Assembly (NCBI RefSeq): GCF_033115175.1
Contig: NC_084833.1
Span: forward strand, 55,700,716-55,764,715
DNA from: Lepus europaeus
Taxonomy: Eukaryota; Chordata; Mammalia; Lagomorpha; Leporidae
Length of the DNA: 64,000 nt
Direction of reading: 5' to 3'
The position numbers and the translations under genes were made by a program. Below are positions 1 to 11,109 of this stretch, in pieces. The notes beneath the pieces were generated by a model. It saw only the letters and a list, made by a program, of their open reading frames with translations, searched no databases and was not told where the DNA came from. The number at the start of each line of letters is the position of its first letter. Within the stretch, counting starts at the first letter, position 1.

Positions 1-79
1 GTATAAGGAGATATATCCCCTGGTGCCGTTTCCCGATCAGGCCAATATTGTGTTATCATATTTTTCAAATAGATAACAC
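1..79 (-). CDS. IPO7: IPO7 exon 3, 5' part (continues past the window start)
   Basis: Read on the minus strand from 79 to 1 this encodes importin-7 residues 56-81 plus two bases of codon 82, including the readable motif [18 protein letters not shown]. The acceptor AG is at 81-80, preceded by a T-rich tract. The first two bases complete the glycine codon begun by the last base of exon 2, so the frame is maintained across the join. Importin-7 is an importin-beta family nuclear import receptor; known cargoes include ribosomal proteins, histone H1 (with importin-beta), SMADs and ERK. These residues belong to the N-terminal importin-beta domain (IBN_N, first HEAT repeats), which binds RanGTP. The exon is cut by the window edge, so its 3' end is unseen. 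Confidence 0.95.
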
Positions 80-900
80 CTAAAATACAGATCAGTTTGA
101 CAAAATAATTGACTTTTAAAGCACTGCTTGTATAACCTACAGTGTTTATACCTCAATTATTTCTTTCATGTCATTGCTAGTAAAGCTATTAATGAAATAA
201 TATATTTAGTTATAATAGAAACGCAAATCTAACGGTTATAGAAATCATCTAGTTACTAAACCCTTAGCCAAAAAGAACCCTGCAAACACACACAAACAAA
301 ATCGCTATACTTTTATATTCACCCTGTTTTCTATAGGAGTTAAATTAATTTTATCAAATCAGATTTCTAAACGAAGCCTCTAAAGACAAAACTATTGCAT
401 ATCAATAAATACATTCTACAACCAATCACGCAAACTTGGTAAATTTTTGTCACTAAAAAAAATCATAGTATATAAAGGTTCTTAAGTCTATAAAATAAAG
501 TATTCCAATCATATATCACATAAGCCCAAGTTACTTTATGGAAGAATTTGCAGTGCTCCAAATTATAGATTATTACTTTCTATAAGCTATCATACAGCTA
601 CTTTTGCACACTGTTATTGACAAAGTTAACAAAGTGATCATTTCGTAAAATCTAGATGGCTAATAATGCTTTTTACTCAGCCCTCTCTGAGGCGGAGGTC
701 ATATATGTGTAAGATGTATTGTAAGGAGAAATTATTTTAGTTATTTCCTAAATTTTGCGGGATAGCCAGTTCCCATCAAGCATCCTGTACCTACTTGAAC
801 AAGGATAACTGATAGAAAAATGATCATTTATTCTATTCCCTTTTATCTTAGCAATTACATTAAAAGGGATTAACATTAAAATACTCTTCAAAAAAGCTTT
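80..900. other. Unique AT-rich intron 2 sequence
   Basis: No exon, repeat or RNA gene recognised. Confidence 0.7.
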
Positions 901-915
901 AAGATAAACAATATG

Positions 916-1193
916 GGAGCCAGCGTTGTGGCATAGTGGGTAAAGCCACTGTCTGCAGTGCAAGGCATCCCATATGGGCACAGGTTTGAGCCCCAGTTGC
1001 TCCACTTCTGATTCCAGCTCCCTGCTAATGTAACTGGGAAAGCAGCGGAAGATGGCCCAAATATTTGGGCCCCTGCACCAATGTGGGAGACCTGGAAGAA
1101 GCTCCTAACTTCAAAATAGCTCAGTTCCTTCCGTTGTGGCCATCTGTAGCTCTGCCTTTCAAATAAAATACAAAAATCTTTAAAAAACAAAAA
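916..1193 (+). mobile_element. C-repeat SINE (CSINE)
   Basis: Complete element; target duplication aagataaacaatatg (901-915) with one mismatch at 1194-1208. Confidence 0.9.
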
Positions 1194-1370
1194 AAGATAA
1201 ACTATATGTATAATAAAGAATGTAATTTTTATTCGTTATTTCCAAATCAGAAAGGAGAGCAAAATTAAGAGATGGTAACAGTCTCTGTCTCTGGATGCAT
1301 TCCCCTCACAATAAATAAAAGAATGAGATATATACTTATTTGATTTGGTGTTGATAAGATTTCTATTCCA

Positions 1371-1740
1371 GGCCAGTGCCGCGGCTCACTAGGCTAATCC
1401 TCCGCCTTGCAGCGCCGGCACACCGGGTTCTAGTCCCGGTCGGGGCACCGGATTCTATCCCGGTTGCCCCTCTTCCAGGCCAGCTCTCTGCTGTGGCCCG
1501 GGAGTGCAGTGGAGGATGGCCCAAGTGCTTGGGCCCTGCACCCCATGGGAGACCAGGAGAAGCCCCTGGCTCCTGCCATCGGATCAGCGCGGTGCGCCGG
1601 CCGCAGCGCACCAACCGCGGCAGCCATTGGAGGGTGAACCAACGGCAAAAGGAAGACCTTTCTCTCTGTCTCTCTCTCTCACTGTCCACTCTGCCTGTCA
1701 AAAAAAAAAAAAAAAAAAAAAAAATTCTTAAAAAAAAAAA
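1371..1740 (+). mobile_element. Young CSINE (GC-rich subtype)
   Basis: Head ggccagtgccgcggctcac, end ctgtcaaaa plus a long A tail; perfect 12-bp duplication atttctattcca (1359-1370, 1741-1752). Confidence 0.95.
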
Positions 1741-2097
1741 ATTTCTATTCCAACAAAACAAAAACAATTCAGAACTGCAATGCAAGATTCTCACAATTCA
1801 GTCTACTCCACTGAGAATGTCTGCAGCTCTACTAGAAAGACAGGAAGGTAGCAGAAGAAATTACCATGTGCCAGGAACTACTGGGTATCTTTTAATTGTT
1901 TCAAGAGTCTAATGTTTGAATTAATGATCATATTTAAAATTTCTTGACCAATTCCGTAATTTTTATTCTAATTCTATATATACTGGAACAACTTTCTAGT
2001 ATAATTTAACTTCCAAAACACATAATCAAATGTCTAAAATGTATTAAGATCCTTCTTAAATGCCAAATATTAACTTCTTAGTTAAAATTAGTGATTT

Positions 2098-2398
2098 AGT
2101 GTCCAGCATTGTGGCATAGTAGGTAAAGCTGCCACCTGCAATGCCAGCAGCCCATATGGACACATGTTCCTGTCCCAGGTGATACACTTCCAATCCAGCT
2201 CCCGGCTAATGACATGGGAAAAGCAGGGTAGGATGGCCCAAGTGTTTTGGCCCCTGCCACCCACATGGAGGAGCCAGATGAAGCTCCTGGCTTCAGCCAC
2301 CTGGGGAGTGTATCAGAGGATTGAAAATCTCTCTTTTTCATTGTCTCTGTCTCTCCCTCTAACTCTTTCAAATAAACCATTTAAAAAATTTATTTAAA
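2098..2398 (+). mobile_element. CSINE
   Basis: Full-length diverged copy with an aaataaaccattt tail. Confidence 0.85.
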
Positions 2399-2799
2399 TG
2401 AAAAGCTTTTTAATATAAACATGGGAAAATGTAAACTTCATTAGTAAAAGAAAAATGAGACTCAAATATTCAAAGAAAACCTTTTCTACTAAATTAAAAA
2501 CTTAAAAAGAAAAAAGATGTATTGCTGAAAGGGTCAAGTGAAATCACTATAATATTTGGTATAAAAACGTCCCATTACTGTGCTATTTCAATAACATTGG
2601 CTGTTAAAAAATCATAAGCAAAATATTCACTAATTTCATAAGCACCTACAGTTTGCCAGGCAATGTTTAGGCACCAGGAATACAATTACTAACAGATCTG
2701 AGATGAAATTCTGTGTCTAACACTTGAGAAATGGTTCAATGTATCTGGCACATTATGATATAGGAGCCACTAAAATATGAGTGTGTAAGACTAAAATTA

Positions 2800-3124
2800 G
2801 GGGCCAGCGCCATGGCTCACTTGGTTAATCCTCCGCCTACAGTGCCGGCATCCCATATGGGTGCCAGTTCTAGTCTCGGTTGCTCCTCTTCCAATCCAGC
2901 TCTCTGCTGTGGCCCGGGAAGGCACTGGAGGATGGCCCAAGTGCTTGGGCACCTGGACCCGCATGGGAGACCAGGAGGAAGCACCTGGCTCCTGGCTTTG
3001 GAAAGGCGTAGCTCTGGCTGTAACGGTGTTTGGGGGGTGAACCAACGGAGGGAAGACCTTTCTCTCTGTCTCTCTCACTGTCTAACTCTGTCAAATAAAA
3101 AAAAAAAAAACTTAAAAAAAAAAA
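2800..3124 (+). mobile_element. CSINE, young intermediate subtype
   Basis: Perfect 13-bp duplication aagactaaaatta (2787-2799, 3125-3137); tail a14 then a run of a. Confidence 0.93.
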
Positions 3125-3291
3125 AAGACTAAAATTACATAAAGAAAAGGAAGATGCTTACTATCCAACATTAAGTGAAGAGAGTAAAAAAGATTTAACA
3201 TAGGAGGTGAAGTAATAGCAAGAAAAAAAAATCATCTGTTTTTCTGGGGTGGAAAAATTACTGGTACTTTAGATTTCCTACAATAAAGTAA

Positions 3292-3400
3292 GGGGCCAGC
3301 GCTGTGAAATCGTGGTTAAAGTCGCTGCCTGCAGTGCCGGCATCCCATATGGGTGCCGGTTCAATACCCAGCTGCTCTACTTCTAATCCAGCTTCTCTTT
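3292..3400 (+). mobile_element. CSINE head only (3'-truncated)
   Basis: The first ~110 bp (tRNA-like head) end at 'aatccagcttctc'; no body or tail. This is about 190 bp from the exon 2 donor. Confidence 0.8.
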
Positions 3401-3590
3401 CACTGAATATCAAATTATTCCTTTAAATTTTGTCACCAAATACAATCACTACTGTTAACATTGAGAACAAATGGGTTCTCAAGAAAGACAGGCAATGAAA
3501 GGCATCCCAAAATACTTCTGCTATTCAATTTATGAACCTTTTAAACAATATATTTACACAAACTTAAGAAACACAATACAGAAAACTTGC

Positions 3591-3672
3591 CTGCCTGTCT
3601 CACAGGTAAATCCAGTTGTTCTGACATAGTAATCTGCAGCAGTGTTGAAACAAAATTCAGAGACTTGTGTGC
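3591..3672 (-). CDS. IPO7: IPO7 exon 2 (82 bp)
   Basis: Minus-strand exon encoding importin-7 residues 29-55 plus the first base of codon 56. It starts [13 protein letters not shown], continues [11 protein letters not shown] and ends RQA(G). The acceptor is ccatttttgtttttag, a good polypyrimidine tract with AG at 3674-3673. Exon 1 ends at a codon boundary, so the join is phase 0; this exon ends in phase 1 and exon 3 supplies the other two bases of the glycine codon. The exon continues the IBN_N/RanGTP-binding region. An old C-repeat starts at 3734, leaving only about 60 bp of unique intron upstream of the acceptor. On the other side is a 3'-truncated SINE ending near 3400. Confidence 0.96.
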
Positions 3673-3733
3673 CTAAAAACAAAAATGGTACATTTTAAAT
3701 TTCTGCAAATAAATATACTAAACAGTTCCAAGG

Positions 3734-4413
3734 AAGGGCTTGTTGCACAGTAGGATAAGAGCCACCACTTAGGGGGCCGGTGCTATGGTGCAGCGTGTAA
3801 AGCTGCCGCCTGCAGTGCCGGCATCCCATATGGGCGCCAGTTTGAGTCCCGGCTACTCCACTTCCAATATAGCGATCTGCTATGGCCTGGAAAAGCAGAA
3901 GATGGCCCAAGCCCTTGGGCTCCTGCACCCACGTGGGAAACCCAGAAGTAGCTCCTGGCTTCGTATCGGCGCAGCTCCTGCCGTTGCAGTCATCTGGGGA
4001 GTGAACCAGAGAATGGAAGACCTTTCTCTCTCTCTCTCTCTCTCCCTGCCTCTCCTCTCTCTGTGTAACTCTTTCAAATAAATAAATAAATCTCTAAAAA
4101 AGGAAAAGAAAAGAAAAAAGAGCCACCACTTGGGATGCTGCATCCCTTGTCAGAATTCCTGGAATCAGGCCACACCTCTGCTTCAGATCCAGTTTCCTGA
4201 TAATGTGCCTAGGAGGCAGCAGACTATACTCAAATACTTGGATTACTGTTCACATCAGAGACATGGATGGAGTACCCAGGATCCTAACTTTGGCCAGGCC
4301 TGGCCCAGCTAAGGCTGTTGTGGACATTTGGGGAGTAAAGCAGCAGATGGAAGGTCTCTCTCTCTTCCCTCCTTCTGTCACTTGGCCTTTCAAATAAGTA
4401 AAACATTAAAATA
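3734..4413 (+). mobile_element. Old CSINE, interrupted
   Basis: Pieces 3734-3770 and 4132-4413 flank a younger CSINE. The head is only about 60 bp from the IPO7 exon 2 acceptor. Confidence 0.8.
3771..4117 (+). mobile_element. CSINE nested in an older CSINE
   Basis: Perfect 14-bp duplication aagagccaccactt (3757-3770, 4118-4131); CT-rich tract and aaataaataaatc tail. Confidence 0.93.
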
Positions 4414-4416
4414 ACA

Positions 4417-4705
4417 GAGGCCAGCATTGTGGCAAAGTGGGTAAAGCTGCTGACACTCCATATGGGTACCGGTTCAGGTCCCACCTGCTCTACTTTCCAT
4501 CCAGCTCCCTACTAACAGCCTCGGAAAGGCAACAGAAGATGGTTCAAATGTTTGAGTACCTGCAGCCCACATGGAAGACCCAGAAGTTGGCTCAGCCTGG
4601 CTATTGCAGCCACTCTGAAAGTGAATCAGTGGTTGGAAGACCTCTCTCTGTCTCTCCCTCTCTCTCTAATGCTTTCAAACAAACAAGTAAACATTTAAAA
4701 TCAAA
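4417..4705 (+). mobile_element. CSINE
   Basis: Head aggccagcattgtggca; small deletion after 'aaagctgctgac'; tail caaacaaacaagtaaac. Confidence 0.85.
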
Positions 4706-5164
4706 TATCTAAAGAACTTCAGTATGCTTCCATTGCTTGGCTTACACAGAAAGCTCTTCCTACCTGGTGCCAGACTTATTTCCCATCAATCCTCCATGTT
4801 GAACTTGAATGAATTTGATGATGTAAAAATTTTTTGGATGTTCATATTTGCCTTCATTGCACTTCCCATTTATCCCAACTGGCATCTTAACCTACACTGG
4901 TAGCAGCTCAAAAATAGTTATATTCTGTGATATCTTTCTCCCCACTTTGGTATTAATTTCTCCATATGAGATGTTCTATTAAGTGGCTAAACACATACTA
5001 ATGAATATAATCTAACAGTTTAAGTGTGGTTTCCAAGATGCTAAAGTTTATTTGACAGGTTGCTATTTTTAACAGCATGTTCAGTTTCTGAAAATCAACT
5101 ATACCTTTATAACTTTTCTATATACATGTTGTATTTTAATAGGAAGTTACAAATTAATAGCTCT

Positions 5165-5370
5165 AGGAAGCAAGTGCTCATGGTCAAGACACCCACATCC
5201 CACATCAGAATGCCTGACTCCAGCTTCCAACCAATGCAGACACTGAGTGAGACTGCTCGAGTTACTAGTGGGACAACTTAATCATGTTCCTTGCCCCTGG
5301 CTTCTGCCTACCACAAACATTATGGGCATATGGTAAGAGAACCAGTGGATGAGGGCACTTGCTTAGCCTG
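5165..5370 (+). mobile_element. Very diverged CSINE
   Basis: 'acatcccacatcagaatgcctg' and 'agagaaccagtggatgag' are CSINE landmarks; ends are unclear. Confidence 0.5.
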
Positions 5371-6094
5371 GTTTTTGTCCCCTCCATTTATATAATAAGG
5401 GATGTCATTAGTTTATTATAAAAGAGATATGGAAATTATTTACATGATGAAAGACTTTACAACTTCAATGGATGGGCCGCTTCATGAGAAGGCATTTCAA
5501 TCGAGATTTTGGCCTACATTATTTCCCAAAATGTCACCATCTCTAAATACAAAATAATTCTTGACATCTAGAACTACTTTGGTACCTCTGGAAGAACTTT
5601 ATCTCCAACTTCCACATTAACTGAATCTCTCCATCCTTTCCTCTAGAGCTTGACGCAACTACTACTACTGTTTATTGCAATACTTCTTGAATTTTTCTGG
5701 AGTATAATGCTTCCCTTGGTTATGATTTCGATGGCAATCCTTCAACCAATGCTTAGTCAAAGAGCAGAAGAAACTTCCTAAATGCTTGTCCTGCCATGGT
5801 TCCTGTGCACAGCTCTCACTCTGCTCTCAAACTGCCACCAAGAAGAGACCCACACTCCAAGCCTTGGGGGAACATGTGAAAAGACCGGCTCACTCTCTCT
5901 TAAATCAATGATTTAAAATTAAAACAAACAAACAAAAAAAAAAAACCACCCACACTCTGGCTATGGAAAATGGATTAGGGTAATGTGTTAGTTCATTTTT
6001 TAAAACTGAAAAAATAAAAATCAATAGCAAAACATAAACACGCGGTCCACCTCAGGTTTAAGGTATGTGTGGGGAACCTTTTTTCTGCCAATGA
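5371..6094. other. Unassigned intron 1 sequence
   Basis: AT-rich; an A-rich run at 5920-5945 may be an old retroelement tail. Nothing else seen. Confidence 0.6.
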
Positions 6095-6104
6095 CCATTT
6101 GGAT

Positions 6105-6444
6105 TTTTTTTTTTTTTTTTTTTTTTTTGGACAGGCAGAGTGGATAGTGAGAGAGACAGACAGAGAGAAAGGTCTTCCTTTTTGCCGTTGGTTCACCCTC
6201 CAATGGCCACTGCGGCCGGAGCATCTCGCTGATCAGAAGGCAGGAGCCAGGTGCTTCTCCTGGTCTCCCATGGGGTGCAGGGCCCAAGCACTTGGGCCAT
6301 CCTCCACTGCCTTCCCAGGCCATAGCAGAGAGCTGGCCTGGAAGAGGGGCAACCGGGACAGAATCCGTCGCCCCGACCGGGACTAGAACCCAGTGTGCCA
6401 GCGCCGCAAGGCGGAGGATTAGCCTGTTAAGCCACGGCGCCGGC
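6105..6444 (-). mobile_element. Young CSINE (GC-rich subtype)
   Basis: Perfect 10-bp duplication ccatttggat (6095-6104, 6445-6454); T24-class tail; head cggcgccggccc. Confidence 0.94.
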
Positions 6445-6511
6445 CCATTTGGATATTTCCTAACATCATTTACAGGCCTTGCAAAATTATCGACTTAAAA
6501 ATTAGCCTGCT

Positions 6512-6832
6512 GGGGCCAGTGCTGTGGTGCAGGAGGTTAATCTTCTGCCTGTAGTGCCAGCATCCCATGGGGTGCCAGTTCTAGTCCTGGTTGTTCCTCT
6601 TCCAGTCCAGCTCTCTGCTATGGCCTGGAAAAGCAGTAAAAGATGGCCAAAGTCCTTGGGCCCCTGTACCCATCTGGGAGACCTAGAAGAAGCTCCTGGC
6701 TCCTGGCTTCGGATCAGCTCAGCTGGGGCAGTTGTTGTTGTTTGGGGACTGAACCAGCAGATTGAAGACCTTTCTCTCTCTGTAACTCTCTCTTTCAAAT
6801 AAATAAAAATAGGTCTTTGGGGGGAAAAAAAG
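6512..6832 (+). mobile_element. CSINE
   Basis: Head gggccagtgctgtggtgc; tail aaataaataaaaatagg. Confidence 0.9.
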
Positions 6833-6888
6833 GTAATATGAATCAAAAGGACAATCTCCTAGAAGAAGTAAGACATGAAAAACATGTG

Positions 6889-7180
6889 TTTTTTTTAAAA
6901 AGATTTATTTTATTTATTTGACAGTGTTACAGAGAGAGGTAGGGACAGAGAGAGAGGTCTTCCATCCGACGGTTCACTCCCCAGATGGCCACAACAGCCG
7001 GAGCTGTGCCAATCCGAAGCCAGGAGCCAGGCTTCTTGCAGGTCTCCCATGTGGGTGCAGGGGCCCAAGGACTTGGGCAATCTTCTACTGCTTTCCCAGG
7101 CCATAGCAGAGAGCTGGATTGGAAGCGGAGCAGCCAGGACTCAAATCAGCACCCATATGGGATGCCGGGTGCAAGCAGCA
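6889..7180 (-). mobile_element. CSINE, head truncated
   Basis: Tail at left (aaagatttattttattt); the right end stops near 'atgccgggtgcaagcag', lacking ~40 bp of head. Confidence 0.85.
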
Positions 7181-7264
7181 GTGATTGAAACAGAGGTACT
7201 AACCCTTTCTAGTACTCTAACTATATCTGAATACAATTAATCATTAACACTTTTTTCAAAGCAT

Positions 7265-7765
7265 CTTTTCCCTAAATGCTTTTATTCTTCTTCCCTGTAT
7301 CACATCTCACAACCTCTCACACTATCTTCCCTCTTCTTCACCAATTTAACACATCAAGTCCTATCAATTCTAAAATTCTTGCTTTAAAAAAAAATTACAT
7401 CCATGGGACCAGCACAGTGGCACAGCAGGTAAAGCCACCGCCTGCAAGGCAGGCATCCCATATGAGCGCCAGTTTTGAGTCTTGGCTGCTCTACTTTCGA
7501 CCCAGCCCTCTGCTATGGTCTGGGAAAGCAGTAGAAGATGGCCCAAGTGCTTAGGCCCCCACACCCGCGTGGGAGACCCGGAAAAAACTCCTGGCTGTTG
7601 TGGCCATTTGGAGTGAACCAGGGAATGAAAGACCTCTCTCTCTGCTTCTCAAATAAATATATATTTTTAAAAGAAAATCCACTTACTCCATTCCTATTAA
7701 CACCAACCTAGTCCAGATGATCCCTCTTAATTATTTGTACCCACAACAATTACCCATTTAGCAGC
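7265..7765 (+). mobile_element. L2-like fragment split by a SINE
   Basis: Pyrimidine-rich pieces at 7265-7395 and 7676-7765 ('agtccagatgatccctctt') resemble the L2 coding end. The C-repeat at 7405 separates them. Confidence 0.4.
7405..7674 (+). mobile_element. CSINE
   Basis: Interrupts an L2-like region; body deletion after 'aactcctggctg'; tail aaataaatatat. Confidence 0.88.
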
Positions 7766-7768
7766 CAA

Positions 7769-8080
7769 TAATCTCTTTTTTTCTTTTTAAATACTTACTG
7801 CTGAGCAGACAGATAAGAGTGAAAGTTTCCACCTGCTGGCTCACTACCCAAATATCCTCAATAGCCCAACTCAGCCAGAAGACAGGGCAGGAACTCAATC
7901 CAGGTCTCCCACCAACTCAGCAGGAACTAAACCACCTGAGCCATCACAGTTGCCTCCCAGGGTCTGCTTTGGCAAGAAATCAGAGCCAGGAGCTAGAATA
8001 GGGAATCAAACCTAGACACTCATTTCAATGTGGAAGGCAGGTGCCTTAATTGCTAGGCTAATCACTCACTCTGCCCTCAC
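7769..8080 (-). mobile_element. Old CSINE subtype
   Basis: Carries the older-subtype words 'cctcccagggtctgc', 'gaatcaaacctagacactc' and 'ttgctaggctaatca'. Confidence 0.75.
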
Positions 8081-8139
8081 AATCAAGTTTCAGTTCTTTC
8101 CCCAAAGAACATAATGCCATTTAAGAGTTTGATCATGTT

Positions 8140-8300
8140 GTGACCTTCTACCTACAAAATCCTTCTCTCCCATGCTCCACCAGTTAACTGGCTCATAGCT
8201 TTGCATTCTTTGAGTCTCAGTTTAAATATTGTTTCCTTAGAGAATCCTTTCCTATTGTTCAATCTAAAGAATGGCCCTTAACTAATCTCATAACTTTTCA
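8140..8300 (+). mobile_element. L2 fragment
   Basis: 'gagtctcagtttaaatattgtttcc' through 'gaatcctttcctattgttcaatctaaag' follows the L2 3'-region pattern, diverged. Confidence 0.65.
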
Positions 8301-8309
8301 ATCTTACAT

Positions 8310-8415
8310 TAGGTAGCTGGAATCAGGAGGCAGAGAAAGGAATTGAACCCAGGCACTCTGATGTGAAACATGTGGGTGGTGAACCAGTGTCTTAATCACT
8401 AGGCTAAATGCCCAT
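8310..8415 (-). mobile_element. Old CSINE fragment
   Basis: Only the head half: 'gaattgaacccaggcactctg' to 'aatcactaggctaaatgccc'. Confidence 0.7.
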
Positions 8416-8541
8416 CATGCTATAGAGTCATTTGTAAAACCACCCTACGGAATCAATCAATAACAGCTCAAAAACATGTTGAAAAGACCAGCCCCCCAGA
8501 ATAAAGAGCATGTAATTCTGGTGTAGGAAACATATCAAACC

Positions 8542-8860
8542 GGGGGCTGGTGTTGGGGCATAGCGAGTTAAACTGTCCTGACATGCCAGCATTCCACACA
8601 GATGGCCAGTTTGAGTCCCAGGTGCTCTACCTGCAATCCAGCTGCCTGATAATGGCCTGGGAAAAGCAGCAGATGGACCAAGTGCTTGACTTGGGCCCCT
8701 GCCACCCACATGGGAGACCTGGATTGACCTCCTTGCTTCAACCTAGGCCACCCCAGCTCCAGCTGTTGTGGTCATTGAAGCAGGTCAAAGAGCTCTGTCT
8801 CTGTCTCTCCCCATAACTGATTTTAAAAAAAATAAACAAATCTTTAAAACAAACAAAAAA
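8542..8860 (+). mobile_element. CSINE
   Basis: Head ggggctggtgttggggca; tail aaataaacaaatctttaaaac. Confidence 0.88.
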
Positions 8861-9006
8861 GATCAAGAGTACTCTAGGCCAATGAAAATGTTATATATGT
8901 GTATGTATGTTGGTTTAGGTGGTGGTTACTCTAGTAATATAATTAGGTAAAAACTTACCATCTGAGTTTTGTACTAAATGCAAATTATTAACTTAAAAAC
9001 CATCAA

Positions 9007-9286
9007 GGGGACAGTACAGTGGTGCCTGCAGCACCGGTATCCCATATGGACTCCGGATCAAGTCCTGCCTGTTACGCTTCCAATCTGACTCTCTGCAAAT
9101 GTACGTGGGAAGGCAGCAGGAGATGGCTCAAGATTTTGGGCCCTTGACACCAATGTGGGAGACTGGCTTCGACCTGGTCCAGCCCCAGCCATTGAGACCA
9201 TTTGGGGAGTGAACCAGTAGATGGGATCTCTCTCTCTCTCTGTAACTCTGCCTTTCAAATAAACAAATCTTAAAAAAAAAAAAAAA
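9007..9286 (+). mobile_element. CSINE, head shortened
   Basis: 'ggacagtacagtggtgcctgcag' lacks ~20 bp of the head; ends A15 before the old L1. Confidence 0.85.
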
Positions 9287-9450
9287 ATCAACAAAACTAT
9301 TACCCAAATGTTCACAGCATGATTCATAATAGCACAAAAGTGGAAATAACCTATATGAATCTACATGTCCAACAACTGTAGAATAAATAAAAAGAATGTA
9401 GCATATCCATATATAACAAAATACTATTTGGCAACAAAACAATGAAGTGT

Positions 9451-9789
9451 GCGGCTGGCGCTGTGGCGCAGCAGGTTAAAGCCCTAGCCTGAAGCACAAG
9501 CATCCCATATGGGCACCAGTTTGAGTCCCAGCTGCTCCTCTTCTGACCCAGCTCTCTGCTATGGCCTGGGAAAGCAGTAGAAGATGGCCCAAGTACTTGG
9601 GCCTCTGCACCCATGTAGGGGACCAGGAAGAAGCTCCTGACTCCTGGCTTCGTATTAGCACAGCTCAGACGATTGCAGCCATTAGGGAGTGAACCAGCGG
9701 ACGGAAGACATTTCTCTGTTTCATCCTCTCACTATTTGTAACTCTGCCTCTCAAATAAATAAATAAAATCTTAATAAAAAAAAAAAAAA
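9451..9789 (+). mobile_element. CSINE
   Basis: Well-conserved head gcggctggcgctgtggcgcag; inserted in old L1. Confidence 0.92.
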
Positions 9790-9878
9790 CAGAATAGGCA
9801 AACCCATAGACTGATAGTTGCCTATGGCAGGGATGTGTGTGAGTAGAATGGGGAAAGATACTAATAATACTAATGGGT

Positions 9879-10292
9879 GCCTGGCGCCGCGGCTCAATAG
9901 GCTAATCCTCCGCCTTGCAGCGCCGGCACACCGGGTTCTAGTCCCGGTCGGGGCACCGATTCTGTCCCGGTTGCCCCTCTTCCAGGCCAGCTCTCTGCTG
10001 TGGCCTGGGAGTGCAGTGGAGGATGGCCCAAGTGCTTGGGCCCTGCACCCCCATGGGAGACCAGGAGAAGCACCTGGCTCCTGCCATCGGATCAGCGTGG
10101 TGCTCTGGCCGCAGTGCGCTACCGCGGCGGCCATTGGAGGGTGAACCAACGGCAAAAGGAAGACCTTTCTCTCTGTCTCTCTCTCACTATCCACTCTGCC
10201 TGTCAAAAAAAAAAAAAGTATAAATAATGAATATTTTTTTAAAAATTGGGGGTGGCTTACTAGTGTCTTCTGTCAAATAAATAAATAAATAA
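9879..10292 (+). mobile_element. Young CSINE with 3' extra sequence
   Basis: Perfect 12-bp duplication atactaatgggt (9867-9878, 10293-10304) encloses a standard CSINE ending ctgtcaaaa (about 10216). A further ~76 bp of non-SINE sequence with a second tail follows, resembling a 3' transduction. Confidence 0.88.
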
Positions 10293-10458
10293 ATACTAAT
10301 GGGTATGGATTTTCTTTTTGGAGTGACAAAAATGTTCTAAAGATTGTGGTGATGATTGCATAATTCTGTGAATATACTAAAAACCATTGAATTATATAGT
10401 GGATAAATTCAATGAAGTTTTTTTTTGTTTGTTTTGTTTTTTTTAAATTAACAAAACA

Positions 10459-10774
10459 GGGGCCTGCATTGTGGTGTAGCACGTGAAGCTGCCATCTGTG
10501 ACACCAGCACCCCATATGGGCGCTGGCTGAGTATCAGCTGTTGCACTTCCAATCCAGCTTCCAGCTAATATGCTTGAGAGAGTAGCGGAGGGACCCCTGT
10601 CACCCACATACATGGGAGACTCAGATGAAGCTCCTAGCTTCGGACTGGCCCACTTCCAGCCATTGTGGTCATTTGGGGGAGTGAACCAGCAGATGAAGAT
10701 CTTCCTCTGACTCTCCCTCTCTGTAAAACTCTGCCTTTCAAATAAATAAATCCTAAAAAAATAAATAAAAAATA
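10459..10774 (+). mobile_element. CSINE
   Basis: Head ggggcctgcattgtggtgtag; tail aaataaataaatcct. Confidence 0.88.
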
Positions 10775-11109
10775 AACTTGTTCACTGCCTTTACAAACAC
10801 AAAAAAGTATGAACATTAAAAGTACAGCTGATAAGAAATCTGACCTAGAATAAAGTAAGAAAGAGTATTTCTGTGAGTACAGCACAAGGAAATTCAAGCT
10901 GATACCCATCTACCTGTCCCATACAAATTGTCACCTCAGCTGAAATCACAAAAGCATAAAGCTTTACATTCTAAAGAAGGTAACATGTGGACTTAAGGTA
11001 ATACTAAATACTGGGCAGCAGTGTCTCAAGAACATTGAGACAGAAAGCGGATTAGCAATTGCCTGTGGCTGAGGATTAAATGGAAGATGAATTATAAATT
11101 AGTATGAGG

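Larger units (their letters stand above)
80..3590 (-). other. IPO7: IPO7 intron 2 (GC-AG type)
   Basis: On the minus strand the intron starts gcaagt (3590-3585) directly after exon 2, and ends with AG at 81-80. AG|GCAAGT is the consensus of the rare GC donor class. The only nearby GT candidate inside exon 2 (cct|gtgaga, 13 bases upstream) would put exon 3 out of frame with an early stop. The intron holds five C-repeat SINEs; the rest is AT-rich unique sequence. Confidence 0.88.
9287..10440 (+). mobile_element. Old L1 3' end, split by two SINEs
   Basis: Three pieces in order: 9287-9450 (degenerate ORF2 end, 'atactatttggcaacaaaac'), 9790-9878, and 10305-10440, a 3' UTR with 'gtgaatatactaaaaaccattgaatt' typical of old mammalian L1. 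SINE insertions at 9451 and 9879 separate them. Confidence 0.7.

Noticed and set aside
912-985. tRNA gene candidates at SINE heads
   Set aside because: The heads derive from a tRNA and keep A/B-box-like words (ggttcgagtcc-type), but they continue into SINE bodies and do not fold as intact tRNAs.
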